64,000 nucleotides of DNA from contig JAJQJQ010000011.1 in assembly GCA_028622995.1 (NCBI GenBank), positions 4,526,001-4,590,000 on the forward strand. Direction: 5' to 3'. The notes under the pieces are model-generated. The model was not told the origin of the DNA and ran no database searches. It saw nothing but the letters and a program-made list of their open reading frames with translations. This document shows positions 47,323 through 61,714 of the stretch, piece after piece. Within the stretch, counting starts at the first letter, position 1. Every line of letters begins with the position of its first letter. The translations under genes were made by a program, and so were the position numbers. The stretch comes from Panagrolaimus kolymaensis. Lineage: Eukaryota; Nematoda; Chromadorea; Rhabditida; Panagrolaimidae.

Positions 47323-48571
47323 ATGGGAGTTGATGGTGCAAGCAGCCCAAGAAGCGCTCCAAGTGGTACATCAATCAAAGGCAAAGAATTTGTTTCATTT
47401 CCTGATAATTATCATGATTTTGTTATTGAACCTGATTCAAAATTAAAACTTTCAAAAGAAGCTGGCTCAACAACCAAAATGACGTTAGATAATCGTGGTA
47501 AAATTCCTGTACTCTACAAAATCAAATGTACAAATAATAAACGAATTGGAATCTTAGATTGTGCTGGTGTCCTTAGTGCTGATGGAAAAACCGAAGTAAG
47601 TCTCTTTTCTCTGTTGATTTTTTAAAAATTTGTTAAAGGGGAGATAATCAATGATATCCTTTAACACCATTAGAAGAGAGATTTTAATTTTAGGCTTATA
47701 AATAGAATGTATGTTGATATGATAAAGAGACTGGGTTATAATCTTATTGAAACATACAAACACATAAAAAAGAGCATTAAACATGCTTGATTTCATTTGC
47801 GTCATTCATAAAATTTTTATGCGGAAGAGAAAGGCGCTCATCCGATAAAATGATCTTATAACATTAAGGTATATTACATAGATAGACAATTCACTCTTTT
47901 TTTAGTTGAATAGCTAAATTAATAAGATTCTTAGAAAAGAATTAATACTTGAGGTGCAAGCAGCGTATTGTAAAGCATAACAATATAATTATGCGTAATC
48001 CAAAAAATGACGATGAAATCTTAAAATTACTTCCTTTAAATAGCTAGCTTCTATTAATTGCTACTAATAGCATCATTTTTATGCAAAAATCTGATGGCCT
48101 TCCTGTATTCAAAGATCCGTTTACTTTGTAAGCCATCATTAAAAGTTGGCTCAATTTATTTGCATCACAACCTTTTTGAATTTAAACGTATGATATTACG
48201 TTTGCTGTATGCTAAAATTCATAAAAACAGAACAGAAATTTATAAGGAAAAAAAAGAAGATAATTATTTTGTACAAAAACATTGAAGCTATATTAACTAA
48301 ACATTTTGCTTCATGGATGCTAAAAATGTGTGAAATACAAAACATATTGCGTTCTGCAGCGAATACTTACTGTTTTGACTGAATATTCACTTAATTTTTT
48401 TAGGTTGAAATCAAACGAAAGAAATTTGATGCCGGATCAGAAGATGACATTTGTATCGTTTATCTACTTTTGGGTGAAACTGGTGGTGATAATGCTTGTA
48501 TTCAATGGCGCCGTGCAACAGAACAACAACATCCAACAAGAAATTTTATCCTCAAAATTGTCGATGCTTAA
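47323..48571 (+). CDS. MSP-domain protein
   Basis: Two exons, 47323-47595 and 48404-48571, give 146 residues. After a Ser/Pro-rich start of about 25 residues, one immunoglobulin-like MSP fold covers the rest. Segments include YHDFVIEPDSKLKLSKEAGS, KMTLDNRGKIPVLYKIKCTN, NNKRIGILDCAGVLSADGKTE, then a C-terminal strand region with IQWRRATEQQHPTRNFILKI. In nematodes the domain occurs in sperm cytoskeletal MSPs and in many small sperm-enriched MSP-like proteins; VAP proteins also carry it. This one has extra N-terminal residues and is not a canonical 127-residue MSP. The 808-nt intron is long for this window. The role in sperm is inference from the family. Confidence 0.87.
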
Positions 48572-48826
48572 TAACCTATGATATATTTACATAAATGTTT
48601 GTGAAAATTTTGATTGAATAAAGATGAATTTATCCTAAAAATTTGCATTTGTCCTTATAAAACCATGTATAAAGCGACGTTTCATTCATAACGTCTCAGT
48701 CAGCATCCGAATTTCTTTCACGAAACAGTGAGTTTTTTCTTTTCTTTTATTTTGTTTTAATCGTATCTTCATTTTTCAGGCTGGCTTTTTTACTGATCGT
48801 TTCGTGTTCACACTTTTGTATGAATA

Positions 48827-49594
48827 ATGGGCCTTCCAACGGGTAATATTGCCACTTCAGGCGCCTCAAATCTCAACAATCAAAATGCATCATCATCTCA
48901 AAAACCAAAACCATTTTCAACTTTTGTTTCGGGTGAAGATCGACGCAATTGTGCTCTTTGTAATTCATCACTTGGAGAAGAAGCTATTGTTGCAATGAAT
49001 CGTTTGTGGCATCCTGATCATTTTTTATGCAATGGCTGCAAAAAGCCTATTCGGCAAACTTTTCAAGTAAGTTCGTTTTCTTGAAACTTTTTGAAGGAAA
49101 TCATAATGCTTTGATTGACTTATGTGTTTATTGCTGTAGCGAGTCGTTTTATTAACAAATTTATATAGAAGTTTTTTGAATTTCTATCAACTTTGTTAAC
49201 ATGCAAAACAACTTAATGCTTCTGAAATACTTTAGCTGTTATTAACTTATCATTTTTAGGCAGCTGATAATCATGCTTACTGTGTTCATTGCTTTTCTGA
49301 ACGTTTCAATCCTAAATGTGCTGGTTTGTTTCTTTCTTTCTCACATCTCTTTAAAACATACTAATTTTTTTGTTTTCAGGTTGTCATGAAATTCTTATTG
49401 ATACATGTTTGTTAGCTTTGGATAAGCATTGGCATCCTCGTTGTTTTACATGCAATTGCTGTCGTCGCCCGTTACCTAATGGTGAATATTATCTTGTTGA
49501 TGATAAACCTTATGATCTTGATTGTCATTGGGAAAAGCGTCTTGATAAACGCACGCAAATTGCAAAAGAACGTCAACATTATGGTGATTTCTAA
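48827..49594 (+). CDS. Two-LIM-domain protein
   Basis: Three exons, 48827-49066, 49260-49323 and 49380-49594, give 172 residues. A Ser/Asn-rich N-terminus of about 35 residues is followed by LIM 1 (CALCNSSLGEEAIVAMNRLW, HPDHFLCNGCKKPI, YCVHCFSERFNPKC) and LIM 2 (CAGCHEILIDTCLLALDKHW, HPRCFTCNCCRRPL, YDLDCHWEKR). The HPDHF/HPRCF spacing is that of PINCH, paxillin and Zyxin-type LIM domains, which bind other proteins at adhesion or muscle attachment sites. The short total length means this is a small adaptor, and I cannot assign an orthologue. A probable 5' UTR intron runs from a donor near 48727 to a TTTTTCAG acceptor at 48779-48780. It lies 255 bp behind the MSP gene. A poly(A)-type AATAAA is near 49652. 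Confidence 0.87.
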
Positions 49595-49740
49595 AGAAAA
49601 AAATCTTTACTTTGTCTGTTTATCTCTGATTTGAGTTCATTGCTATATTTAATAAATAATAATTTATTTTTATTTTTTGTTTTGTTATTACATATCATTA
49701 TAGCAATAAGAGAAGAAATGTGAGATCATGGTTATTCAAA

Positions 49741-50095
49741 TTAACCGAACTGCCTTTCATTTTCAAGATCTTTGTATTCCATCAGTAAACCTCTTCTTTC
49801 AATGGGAACTCGAACAACATGTTTTAGTGGCTATAATAACAAAAATTATTAATGAAAGGATAAGCCGGAATCTAACAACTCAAAAGTAAGTGAATAAATT
49901 GTATTATTTTTTTTACACGAAAGACTTTGTTTTTAAACTTTGAACTCCAATCTAACGACAAAAGTAACCCATGACAACTTAACAACTTACATTTTTAGGA
50001 AAAAGATACCAAATCCATAAACCCATTGAAACTCCAGCAGCGTGTAAAAATATTGAAAGGCCAATATGAAATATAGTATAAGAATCCCAAAACAT
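49741..50095 (-). CDS. 64-residue single-pass membrane protein
   Basis: Two exons, 50095-49991 and 49830-49741, join at a phase-0 intron (donor GTAAGT, acceptor TTATTATAG) to give 64 residues. The N-terminus (MFWDSYTIFHIGLSIFLHAA) leads into one hydrophobic helix ending LWIWYLFPKN. The rest is polar and charged: VVRVPIERRGLLMEYKDLEN then ERQFG. The size, single N-terminal helix and charged tail are those of small mitochondrial inner-membrane assembly factors. The RRGLLMEYKDLENER segment faintly recalls KRGELKTELLGLKER of UQCC6/Brawnin, but I would not assign it. It is tail-to-tail with the LIM gene at 147 bp spacing. Confidence 0.6.
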
Positions 50096-50887
50096 TTTCA
50101 ACAAGTTTATAGTGGTTTTACGTGTTTATTTTTATTTCACATTTAAAATAAACCAAAACTATTGGATGGAGAAGAAATTGGAGCCGATATTTTTATTTTG
50201 ATCGATATTAAATGAGAGAAACTTTTCTTCGTCTCTTTCTGGATAGCGCTCCGAATCCATTTTTTTGCACGCGAAAGATCGCATCCATCCCAAAACAGGT
50301 CATCATCATCCATCGGCTGGCAACTGTCTTTCTTGTTTTCCTTTCCTTTCTCTATCTTTAGAAACGTCTTTAATTCATAATTTCTTTCTTTGACAAAAGA
50401 CTATTTCGATTTCCGTTGCAAAAAAGATCGTTTAATAAAATTTTGTTATTTTTGTCAGCAAAACTAATACTAAAGCAGCTATCTACTAACACACATGACA
50501 ATAATAATAAAAATGCGCAAAGTATCTATCAATTGAATTCTTAAAGCGAACTCCCTGCTCGTGTTTTTAGCTTTGAATTAGTTTCAAGTTATAATGTTTT
50601 CTGACCGAACACAAGCAACCAAGCAAGCCAAAGCTTGTGAAATGCAGCTGCATTTGTTGTTGTTTCAACAAAACAGAGGGTTTTCCACAATAGCAAGAAG
50701 AAAAAATCAAAGTTCTAACAGCAGCAACGAGAGAATATATTTTTGCTTCATTTGCGCGACCGCCTCTTTCCGGCATTCCGTGTTCTTTGTGTGTAATACA
50801 TAGCCTTTTTTCAATCTTCACTTTTTTTTTGCGTTTAAAAATTGTTGTTTTTCTATTCGATTTTATAATTTTTCGATCAATTTTTAG
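50096..50887. other. Region upstream of BTBD10, start exon unresolved
   Basis: Should contain the first coding exon or the 5' UTR of BTBD10 and the promoter of the 64-residue protein gene. An ATG-led frame at 50594-50803 is a possible first exon but has no clear donor. Confidence 0.35.
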
Positions 50888-52375
<1,488 letters not shown>

Positions 52376-55300
52376 ATTAAAACGCTTCTTCTTCCATTTT
52401 GCATATATATATACAGTATAATTTTTTTGTTGAATAGTGCATTTTTATCCATACTTATATTTCTGTTATTTGTTTATACACATTCTTCATACATAAATGT
52501 TAAAATGAATCAAAATCCATTACCCAAACTCAAAAGAGATTTTTGTTTTTGGCTATCAAGCTATGCTATTTCCTTTATATTAATTATTATCGGCTCTGCT
52601 TTGATATCTTTGTACATGTAAATATGTCTTTATGACAATTGCTAATCTTAAATATATTTCATATTATCGTCCATATTGTTATATTATTTTTTCCCCATCT
52701 TGTAAATCTTTTTATTTTATTTTTAAAAAGAGATAATGGAATAAAACGGAGAAATATTTTTTGTTTTTTATTATCAGAAATTTTGTAAAAATTAAAAACA
52801 ATCATCTTTGATTATAGTTGAGGCGTGTGAAGAACAACAATACTCGTGCTGCTGCCGATGTTGCCGATGTCAACCATGCGACAATGAATGAACAAAAAAT
52901 AAATAAATTTTTATTGTTTCTTTTTTTTAGTTGGGGAAAGCTTGAATATGAGTGTGTGTTTTTTTCTTCCTCCTGAGTTTCACGGGAAATATGTACGTAC
53001 GAGTTCTATTCGTGAAAAAATGAAGAAAAAAAAATTGACGTGTGTGAGTCCCAAGTTTCTGTTGTTATTTCGCACCAGCTGCTGCTTTGTTGGTTCGGTA
53101 GCCTGTGGCAGCTGCCGCTTTCTTGCTAGCAAGCTAACATCTCGTCCTTGTAACTTCAATGAGAATAAAGAAGTGAGAGTGACTGAATGAATGTTGTCCG
53201 TGTCTCTCATTTGCAAGACTGCAAAAAAAAAATACTCTCTCCCATCTATGTTATCTTTTTTTCTTTAAACATTTTTGCTTCGTTTTATTTTCATTTTTTC
53301 AAGCATTGGAGGACCATCTTCGTGGCCCAAACCTTAAAACTTTCTTCTTATTTTTAAAACTCAGGTAAATTAAAAAAAGAGTGAACTTTGTTTTTCTCAT
53401 TTTTTTGTGAGTGGGAAAATGAGCTTATTTTTAGGATAAATTCTTAAAGTTAATATTTTTTTAAATGGAAATATTTCATAATTTTTTGAGCTTTAGAAAG
53501 TGTTCTAAAAAGATTATTTGCGTCAATAACAAAAATTATAATAGTTTCCATAATTTAGTTTACCTCTTTTTTAAATGTTGTGAGAGTTATTACCTCATTC
53601 GTCGTAAATGCCAATAAGAACGACGGCAACGGAAGCCTGAAATTAGTTATATAAAAGTTTCGGTTGTTGCTTAGTTTCGCCGTAGTTATGGAAAAATATT
53701 TCAGTCAGAAACTTTCTTTCAATCTTTCAAAGTTTTATTGCCTTATGTTTCAAGAATATATTTTTATGCAAAAACTATTTTTTGGATTCGATTTGAGACA
53801 AATGCACTTTAGGAAAAAAACTCTTCTGGTATGCATTATTTTTTAAATCCCATTTAGGCATTTCCTATCAAACTTTGATCGATCAACTTAAATAAAATTT
53901 GTAAAAAATTGAGAATAATTTTTCTTTCATTTCTCTTGTTCCCCATCAATTTATAAACATTTTTATAATCAATTTTTACTCTATCAACTTTTGTTGTTCC
54001 GATTATCTCTTCTCCTCTTAATCCTCTTTTAAATTTTTTATTCTATTTTTTTAAGAATTTTTTTTTGACAGACGCTTTTATTATAAATATGATCTTTGCC
54101 TATTTTGTCCCCTTATTTTTATTTATTTCATGATCATTGACTTATTTATTCCTTCCCATTGTTGTTAGTTAGGGAAATAGGGAATGGGAAATTGAAAAGA
54201 TGATGGCGACAACGACGACGATGTATGATGGGTGGTTGTTACCGCCACCACTACTACCAGAAAATACAACAATCAAAATAAACTTTTTTTATATATAATA
54301 TTGTTGTGTTGGAGAATCATAAGGGTTACACGTGAATGATCAATGTTGCTAAAGCGAGGGTGGTGCGAAAAATATCAACGTGTTAGGTTGTTGCGACATG
54401 TAAAAAAAATTTAGTTACATAAAAATAATAACTTTTATTTTTATTTGACAAAGAAAAAAATGGGAGTAAACAGCAGCTCAAAAAACTAAAACTAAATAGG
54501 TTGTTACTTTGGGCCTCCTCGTGAAGAAAAAAAAAATTGTAGTAAAAATAGGCACAAAAAAAGTTAATTTCGATGTTTATGTTTAGATCTCTTAGAAGAT
54601 AGAGTTCATTTCTTTTGAATGAATTCTTTGGTATAAAAACTGTAAATTTTTTCTGCTACTTCCGTTTGAAAGATATTCACAGCTGCATCAGGAATTTGTT
54701 TAAAAATAATCTTTATTCATTGTGAATTCTTCGACTCCGGTTTTAAATCCTTTTTATAAACCGTTCAGCGACGAACGTGAAAAAAAAACTACTTTTGACT
54801 TTTTTTTATGTTTCTTTGTTGTTAAATTTTTTGTTTGTCTTGTCTCTTCGCAAGCAGCGATAATCATCATACCGAAGGACCATTCTCATCCTCGAGTGTT
54901 GCAATCGTGAATTATCATCAACTTTAGTTGATTTTTCTTTGGGCCCAGTTTTTCAGTTTGGTTTGCGGTCGGTCAAAAATTAAACCCAATTTGTGTATCT
55001 AAGAGCCCAATTTTTTGACCGCTCAACAACTCAAACGAAATCAAATCTTTTTGATTTTTATCTTTTCCTGTTCCCTTTTTTCATCAAATAAAAATAGAGG
55101 AGATAATCGTTTATCTTCATTTCGCTATCTTTTCTTAAGTTTTGTGGTTTTTGTTGTCCATTTGCCGCTTTCATTAGTCAAAACAAAAACGCTTTTTTTA
55201 TATCATTCACCGAAAATGGCTTAAATTGATTCAATTAATCATCTTTGTCATTCTTGTAAAATTCTCTCACTTATTATTACTTCGATATACTTTCAGAAAA

Positions 55301-57041
55301 AAAAGGAAAGAGCAAAGTTCATATTTGTGTCAATAAAAAAATGTTACTTCGTTTTTTTACTTCTGGGCGATTGGTTGCGGCGACGTCTGTCGTGTAACAG
55401 AATCATCATCAGACAGAAATTTTTCTTTTCTTATTACCATTTTGGGCTTCTTTTTAAAAGCCTAAGTAAATTACATTTTTTTTATTCGTTTCACATAATT
55501 TAAAAAGTTTGAAAAGCCTTTAGCAAACTTTTTTCTGTGTTAGTTTTTTCTTTCCACGTTTGCCTATTTATGGCGTCACTTTCGTTTCGTTTTCACTTTC
55601 CCATGCCACCAAAATTGTTATTATTTCTTTTCTAATTTTAGAAACTTTTTTGTAAACTTGATTTTTTGTTTTAAAGTCAAATTCATTGGAGAAAAAAAAT
55701 TTAACTCTTAATTTCATTTTTTTTCTTTTTTTTCAAAGGCGCATGTACCTGGATCGATGAAAATTGCCTATAGCATGGTTGAGAACAAATGTTCGAGTGT
55801 ATGTGTAAATGGCAGAAGCAGGCACTTGTTTGCTTGAAAATAAAGTGGTTTTCACTTTTTTATTTTATCCCAGACATTTTTTTACTTTGCTTTTTTTCTT
55901 TTTATAAAAAGGCCGCCAACTGTGCTTCCGTTAAATAAAATTATTTGGTTTTTTTTCTTCTCCTGAAATTATGCTTTTCCTTTTTTTCAAACAAAAAAAT
56001 AACTTAAAATTTTCATTTTTATCATTTTTTGAATATTTTCTCCGTATGTGATTAATGTAAGATTTTTGATTTTACTCCCAAATTTTGGTTTTAACTTTTA
56101 TTGATGATCATTAAAAAATGCGAGAAAGGAATCCCAATCCAAAAATAGTATATTGGTCTCAATTTTATTCCCGCAGCAAACAGACGATTTTTTTGTTTGC
56201 GCAAAAATAAGTAGTAGTGGCTGCAGCAGAAAAAAAAAACACATACTAAAACTTTTTTTTAGTCTAAAAGATAAACGCAGACAATATTGCACCCGAGAGA
56301 AAGAAAAAAACACATTTGAAAATTTTCTCGGGGCAAATTTTTTTGACTACACACATAAACATGAATAACAACATCATAGACATACACTCTCTATATTTCT
56401 ATCATTCATTACATACACACGTATGTAAAAATTTTTGTGCCAATTTGTGTCCAAAAAATATATATTTATCTATATGAAAATTCTTCCAATCGTCATCATA
56501 TGATGATGATTGATTCTCCTCCTACTAATACATATAAGCTCCCGCCCCAGGGTTGTTTCTGCGCAGCAACAAAAAAAAGATTTCTCAAACTTTGATGGTG
56601 ATATCAAAGACCTTCTTCTTTTTTTGGTGTTGAACGAAAAAAAAATCACGGGTTTTCCTTATTTTCTTTTATTTTTTCTTTCTCTCATTCAATAACTGAT
56701 AATAGACACCTAATTTATTGAGGTCGTGAAATGAATGAATTCTTTCTTTTGATTTGCTTTATCGCGTTAAATTTAGCCCCTTTTTATCAGAAAAATAAAA
56801 AAATAACCTAATAACCCATTGATTTTGACGTTTTTTTGATGTAGCAAATCAACCAAGAAAATTTTTGGCAATGATAATGAGACCAAAGTTCTCTTTTTAT
56901 CGAAAATTATGTTTTTCTTTGTTGGAAAATATGAATTAATTTTGTTATTCCTCGCGATCGAGACTATTTAGAAGAAATTTAAAGAGTTCGTGATTTTAAG
57001 GTTAACATTTGTGTGTTGTTCACAAAAAACTGTGGGGAATA
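52376..57041. other. Gene-poor region, BTBD10 3' side to nuclear receptor
   Basis: 4.7 kb of AT-rich sequence. A short frame at 52505-52621 encodes a hydrophobic 38-residue peptide inside the likely BTBD10 3' UTR, and I do not call it. Small palindromes occur near 54917-54932 and a 10-bp inverted repeat at 54971-55020. The right part is probably the promoter or 5' UTR of the nuclear receptor. Confidence 0.4.
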
Positions 57042-59542
57042 ATGCCATCACCGCCTGCCCCATCACAATCAATTGATTCTCAAAATTATCAAAATGCTGC
57101 TCATCTTCCATTAAATCAACCTAAAATTGAATCACCACCACATATGCCTCATGCTTCCACACATTCCGGTGGGACTTCGCATCAACATCATAATGGACAT
57201 GATCTTGGTGTGAAATTAACTCGAGTTAAATCCGTCGAAGTTTGTAGAGTTTGTGGTGATGGACCCGCACGAATGCATTATGGAGTTCCAACATGTTTTG
57301 GGTGTAAAGGCTTTTTTCGTAGAACGTAAGCTATAAATAATAATTATTTATGATTGAGATTAATATAAATTTTTTTTAGATTAAAACGTACAAAAGAATA
57401 TAGCTGTCGATATAATGGAAATTGTGTTGTTGATAGATGTAAGTTAACTATAAACTTAAAAATAGTTATTTTAATTAAATATATTTATTAGATGAAAGAA
57501 ATTCTTGCCGTTATTGTCGCTTTAAACGTTGTCTTGAAGTTGGAATGGATCCTAAAGCGGTTAGACCCGATCGAGATGCAGCAGGTCGAACCCATCCAAT
57601 CAGACATAGAAGATCCAGAAATTCATTGGGTGAAATAGCTTTAGAAGATGAAGATGATACCACTGATGATTGGGTTAGAAAACTTCCAGTGGATATGAGA
57701 ACTTTACTTATGCAAATTATGAATATGGAATTACTCGTAGCTCATGGAGATACAACGGAAGATGCTAAAAAAATTTATCCTTTACCATATTCCTCCATTC
57801 GACAAATCCTCGAAGAACCCCATCTTTTAGATGGAAAAAGAACAGAGGTAAATATTTCGCGTTTACTAAAAATTATTTACAATCCTCTTTTTTCTTTTTA
57901 GATTCGATATGAAAGTTTTCGCCAAATTCAAGCAGATGAGCTTGCTGCAATTGCCCATCGTCGACTTATTGCATGCATTGATACAGTCGACCATCTCTTT
58001 AGTTTAATGGATTTACATAATCCTCAAGATAAAATTGCCATTATTAAAAGTGCATATGCACCATTATCAATTTTTTCATTTGCTACTGCAACAGCAAAAA
58101 TGACTAAACAACGGGATATTTTGTGCCTTTGTAATTATGGTTATATACCTCGAGATGCTCAAAATACTATTGGAGATTCATTGTATGAAATTTTTAATCC
58201 ATTTCTTTTTAAAAAAAGTTAAAAGCTTACTTTTTCAGTCATTTGGGAAATCGTGTAGTCGATCGAGCTTTGGATGAACTTGTTGAACCTTTTCGTTCAT
58301 TCAATTTCAAGGATCAAGAAATGGCTTTGATGAATGCCATCGTCGTATTAAATCCTCACATAAAAAGTTTATCTGCTGAAGCAGCAGAACAAATTGCAGG
58401 TTGGTTAGAATAGCCTTGCGTCTTTTCTTTATCTCAATTGCAGATTTACGTGATCGCGTTCAAGAAACTTTGTATAATGTTGTTCGAGAAAGTCATCCCA
58501 AAGAAGTTGCTTCCTCGAGATTTGGAAATTTGCTTCTATTTTTACCAACCATTATGGTCTGTGACCTATTTTTTTTTTTAAATTAGAGCATTCTATTTTT
58601 CTTTTTCAGATGCTTGGTAATATTATTTATGAAAATCTTCAATTTGCTCAAACCTTTGGAAAGCAACAAGTTGATCCATTACTTGGTGAATTGTTAGATA
58701 ATATCGAACCGGTACATGATGTTAATGGGCTGAATGTTGAGGAAGTTCTTTCTATGGCAGATCACACTGAGCAATTTATTCGTCACTCTCAATCGAGTTC
58801 ATCAATTTCTTCCCTCAATTCTCATTGCTCTGGCAGCTCTTTTGAACAAGGATATTCATCATCTGCTTCAAGTTCATGCAATCGAATCCCTTCGACGGCT
58901 TCTTTGCATGTCTCTGAATCTGATCCAGATTATAATGTCACTCTCACCCAACAAAGATATGCTGATATTCGCCAAAACATTGCACCTAATTCTGGTTCAC
59001 AACCCATGGATGTGGATTCCTGCTGTGGTAATTCAATTATGAGTGGAAGTGATGGAACTACACCAGATTTTTATCAACAGCAAAAACCCCGCTTTTTTAT
59101 TGAAGGAAATCAACCCATGCCTCCAACATCCCATCAACATCAATCTACAGTAGTTAGTGGTGGACATCATGTTTTTACCGTTGAAACAAACAATGATCCA
59201 ATGTATGCTAATCCATCTTCAAAATCAGCTCATTGTTTATTGCATCGATTCGCTCCACAGCCAAATAACCAAAATGGTTATCCATCATCCTCCAATGAAC
59301 AATATTATCAACAATCAAATAATAATAGCAATAATGCAAATAACATGGGTTATGGAAATTCAAATGGAATTAATGGTCAACATATGCCACAAATGATGTA
59401 TGATGATAATTCAAGTTCAAATTTGCTATCTAAATCTCAAAGTTACCCATGTTATGGATATTTATTGGATGATTCAGATAATGGTCCACCCACACTTCAA
59501 TCCCAACAAGCTTTTCTTAATCAATCATCTTCACGTTATTGA
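57042..59542 (+). CDS. HNF4-type nuclear hormone receptor
   Basis: Seven exons, 57042-57325, 57380-57438, 57492-57847, 57902-58182, 58239-58399, 58444-58556 and 58610-59542, give 728 residues. The DNA-binding domain (about 67-140) has both zinc fingers: [20 protein letters not shown], then [39 protein letters not shown]. The P-box CFGCKG departs from CDGCKG of HNF4. The ligand-binding domain is plainly HNF4-like: [54 protein letters not shown]. An AF-2-like [10 protein letters not shown] closes it. A tail of over 200 residues, rich in Ser, Gln and Asn, follows, encoded by the last exon. It belongs to the expanded nematode HNF4-derived NHR set, and I cannot choose the orthologue. The start chosen is the first in-frame ATG. 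Confidence 0.93.
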
Positions 59543-60093
59543 GTCTTTGATGCTTATTATGTTTTACAGTATCATTAGCCTTTTTTGTTGTCTTAGGACT
59601 TTAAAAAAATTTTCTTCACAAAAATAAAATATGCGAGCGGGGCACTTTTTCAAAGCAATCTCAGATTTATAAATAAATTTTATATAAATTGTTTTTAAAA
59701 ATTAGTAATAAAAAAACTTTGGTCAGTCAAAAAATTTCTTTCAATTTACTTCAAATTTTGTTTTCTTGTTTTTTTAATCGCAAAGTTTTAAATAAAGAAA
59801 TTTTCATTCATTTTTCAAAAAAATCAAACATGATCATATAAAAAAAACAATTTAGGTTAGCAAAGAAAAAAAGATTCAGGAAATAAATTATTAACAGCAA
59901 AAAAAGGAAAATGGAAATAAAATTTTTAAAAAAGCGGATGAGAAGAAAGAAGACGAGATTGTATTTAAAAAAAAATTTGGAAGGAATAAGAACCAACAAA
60001 CAAAAAGGCACTTTTTTCATTCATTTTTATAAAAATTAATAAAATCGGAATTATTGTGACCATTTTTTAATCAACATTTTGTTGTAAAAATTA
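59543..60093. other. Convergent intergenic region
   Basis: 3' UTRs of the nuclear receptor (AATAAA near 59623) and of the capping protein gene. No other feature. Confidence 0.45.
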
Positions 60094-61062
60094 TTATGGT
60101 TTATGAACAGCTGTTTTAATATCCATCGCAAGATCTTCTCTATTTTTAAGTTCAGTAGCAGTTTCCAAAGTTCGAAGATCGCTAAGAATTTGTCGAGTTT
60201 TTCCAAAATATACATCGCTTAACATTGACCGCATTTTACTTTCCAAATCTTCAATCATTTTTCCAATGTTATAGATATGGGGAGTTTGTTCAGAAACCGG
60301 TGAATCTTGTTCATGCTACAAAATATGAGAAATTTTAACTACAACATATAAGAAAATCAAATAAAGGATTTAAAAATAAAATAAATCTAATTTTATTTAA
60401 AGATTTGGCGGATACGAAAGATTACTAACCTGTCTAGTTAATGATCCACCAAGTTCCACGCGACCTGCAAGATCATCGGTTTCAAGCCAAAGCATTACTG
60501 TACTCGTAAGTTTATAATGGGATTGACGATTAGTTTTTTCACGAATTTCAATAACATGCATAGCTTCCCAACTGCCTTTAACTTCACTAAGTGAATCAGC
60601 ATCTTTTTTAATACATACGACACCCGCAAAACCGCTATCCAAATCCCATAAATATACGCTTGAAATTCCGCCTTCATAATACATATCTCGATAGGCTTCA
60701 AATGCGGCATTAGCTTTAAAATCAACACATTAGTAATTATAAAAATGGGTAACAATAAAATTACCTTCAATTTCAAGTTTACGGATTTTATCCGATGGTA
60801 AAACTCCATCATCAAGTTGTGGATCATATGTATTTGACCATGGGCTTCGATATGAATCACCATCACGATTATAATCACAAAGGATATATTCTCTTCCATT
60901 TTGTTTATCTTTTTGAACTCTCAAAGGTTGATCAACCATGGAAAGAAGATCTTGAGTAAGATCGGGACATAATTGACTAATATCTGCTAAATTTTTTGCA
61001 CAATTTTTTGGTGGCATACGTCGCATTAAATCAAGAGCACAATCCAATCGAGCTTCACTCAT
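60094..61062 (-). CDS. CAPZB: F-actin-capping protein subunit beta
   Basis: Three exons, 61062-60765, 60713-60430 and 60315-60094, give 267 residues (family about 270). CapZ beta pairs with the alpha subunit to cap barbed ends of actin filaments; the C. elegans gene is cap-2. Landmarks in order: [110 protein letters not shown] and GGSLTRQ. The C-terminal tentacle region [20 protein letters not shown] precedes the end VHKP. No insertions or losses seen. Confidence 0.96.
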
Positions 61063-61714
61063 CTTTGCAGTGATGATAATTTTTGGCAGTGGGAAGATCT
61101 GTAAAATAATAAAGATTTAAAGGAAGTATTTTGGAAATAATATTATGAGTCACATACAAATAAACTATTCAAGAAAAAACGCGCCTTTTTGTATTTTTTT
61201 TTTATTCTTAACTTAATTATTAACAAGATAAAGATGCGTATACTCATCTTTAAAAGAATTTTAGGGAATATGGATGGATAAGGGCCAAGACAAAAGCTTT
61301 CTCTTTTCAAAGAAAAAAATTCGTTTTTTTTATTCGAAAGCTTTTTTGTGATGAGAATCAATAAGAGTGAAGGCAAACGGGCCGCCGCTAGTCGCGCCTG
61401 TTGGTTGGTACACTTGCAAAGCAAAAATATAAAAAATGCACTAGCACGTTCGGACATTTCTTTTTTAGAACGAGATCACATTCGTGCTGAGAAAGACTAT
61501 CTTATGTAGAATTGTTTTTGTTTGTAACTACGATGAAGCACAACAATTTTATTGTAAACATTGATGATCATTCAAAAATATTCTTCTCCCTTTTTCAAAA
61601 CATTTTCTTTATTAAAAATTTTCAAATACAAAGTATGTAAGTATGATATACAAATCAAAAATCTATTCGGATTAACTATAATAAACTATGAAAAAAGTGG
61701 GATGGTAGAATACT
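61063..61714. other. Intergenic region upstream of CAPZB
   Basis: Promoter side of CAPZB and 3' side of GMP synthetase, same strand. AT-rich, with no additional gene seen. Confidence 0.45.

Noticed and set aside
48058..48285. 75-residue frame inside the long MSP-gene intron
   Set aside because: Begins with a non-ATG codon, composition follows AT bias, no recognised motif.
52427..52621. Short hydrophobic frame after BTBD10
   Set aside because: Only a 38-residue ATG-led part (from 52505), lying in the probable BTBD10 3' UTR before its poly(A) signal.
54971..55020. 10-bp inverted repeat (GGTCAAAAATT / AATTTTTTGACC)
   Set aside because: Imperfect A/T-run pairing with a 27-nt loop and no TTAA ends. 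Expected by chance.
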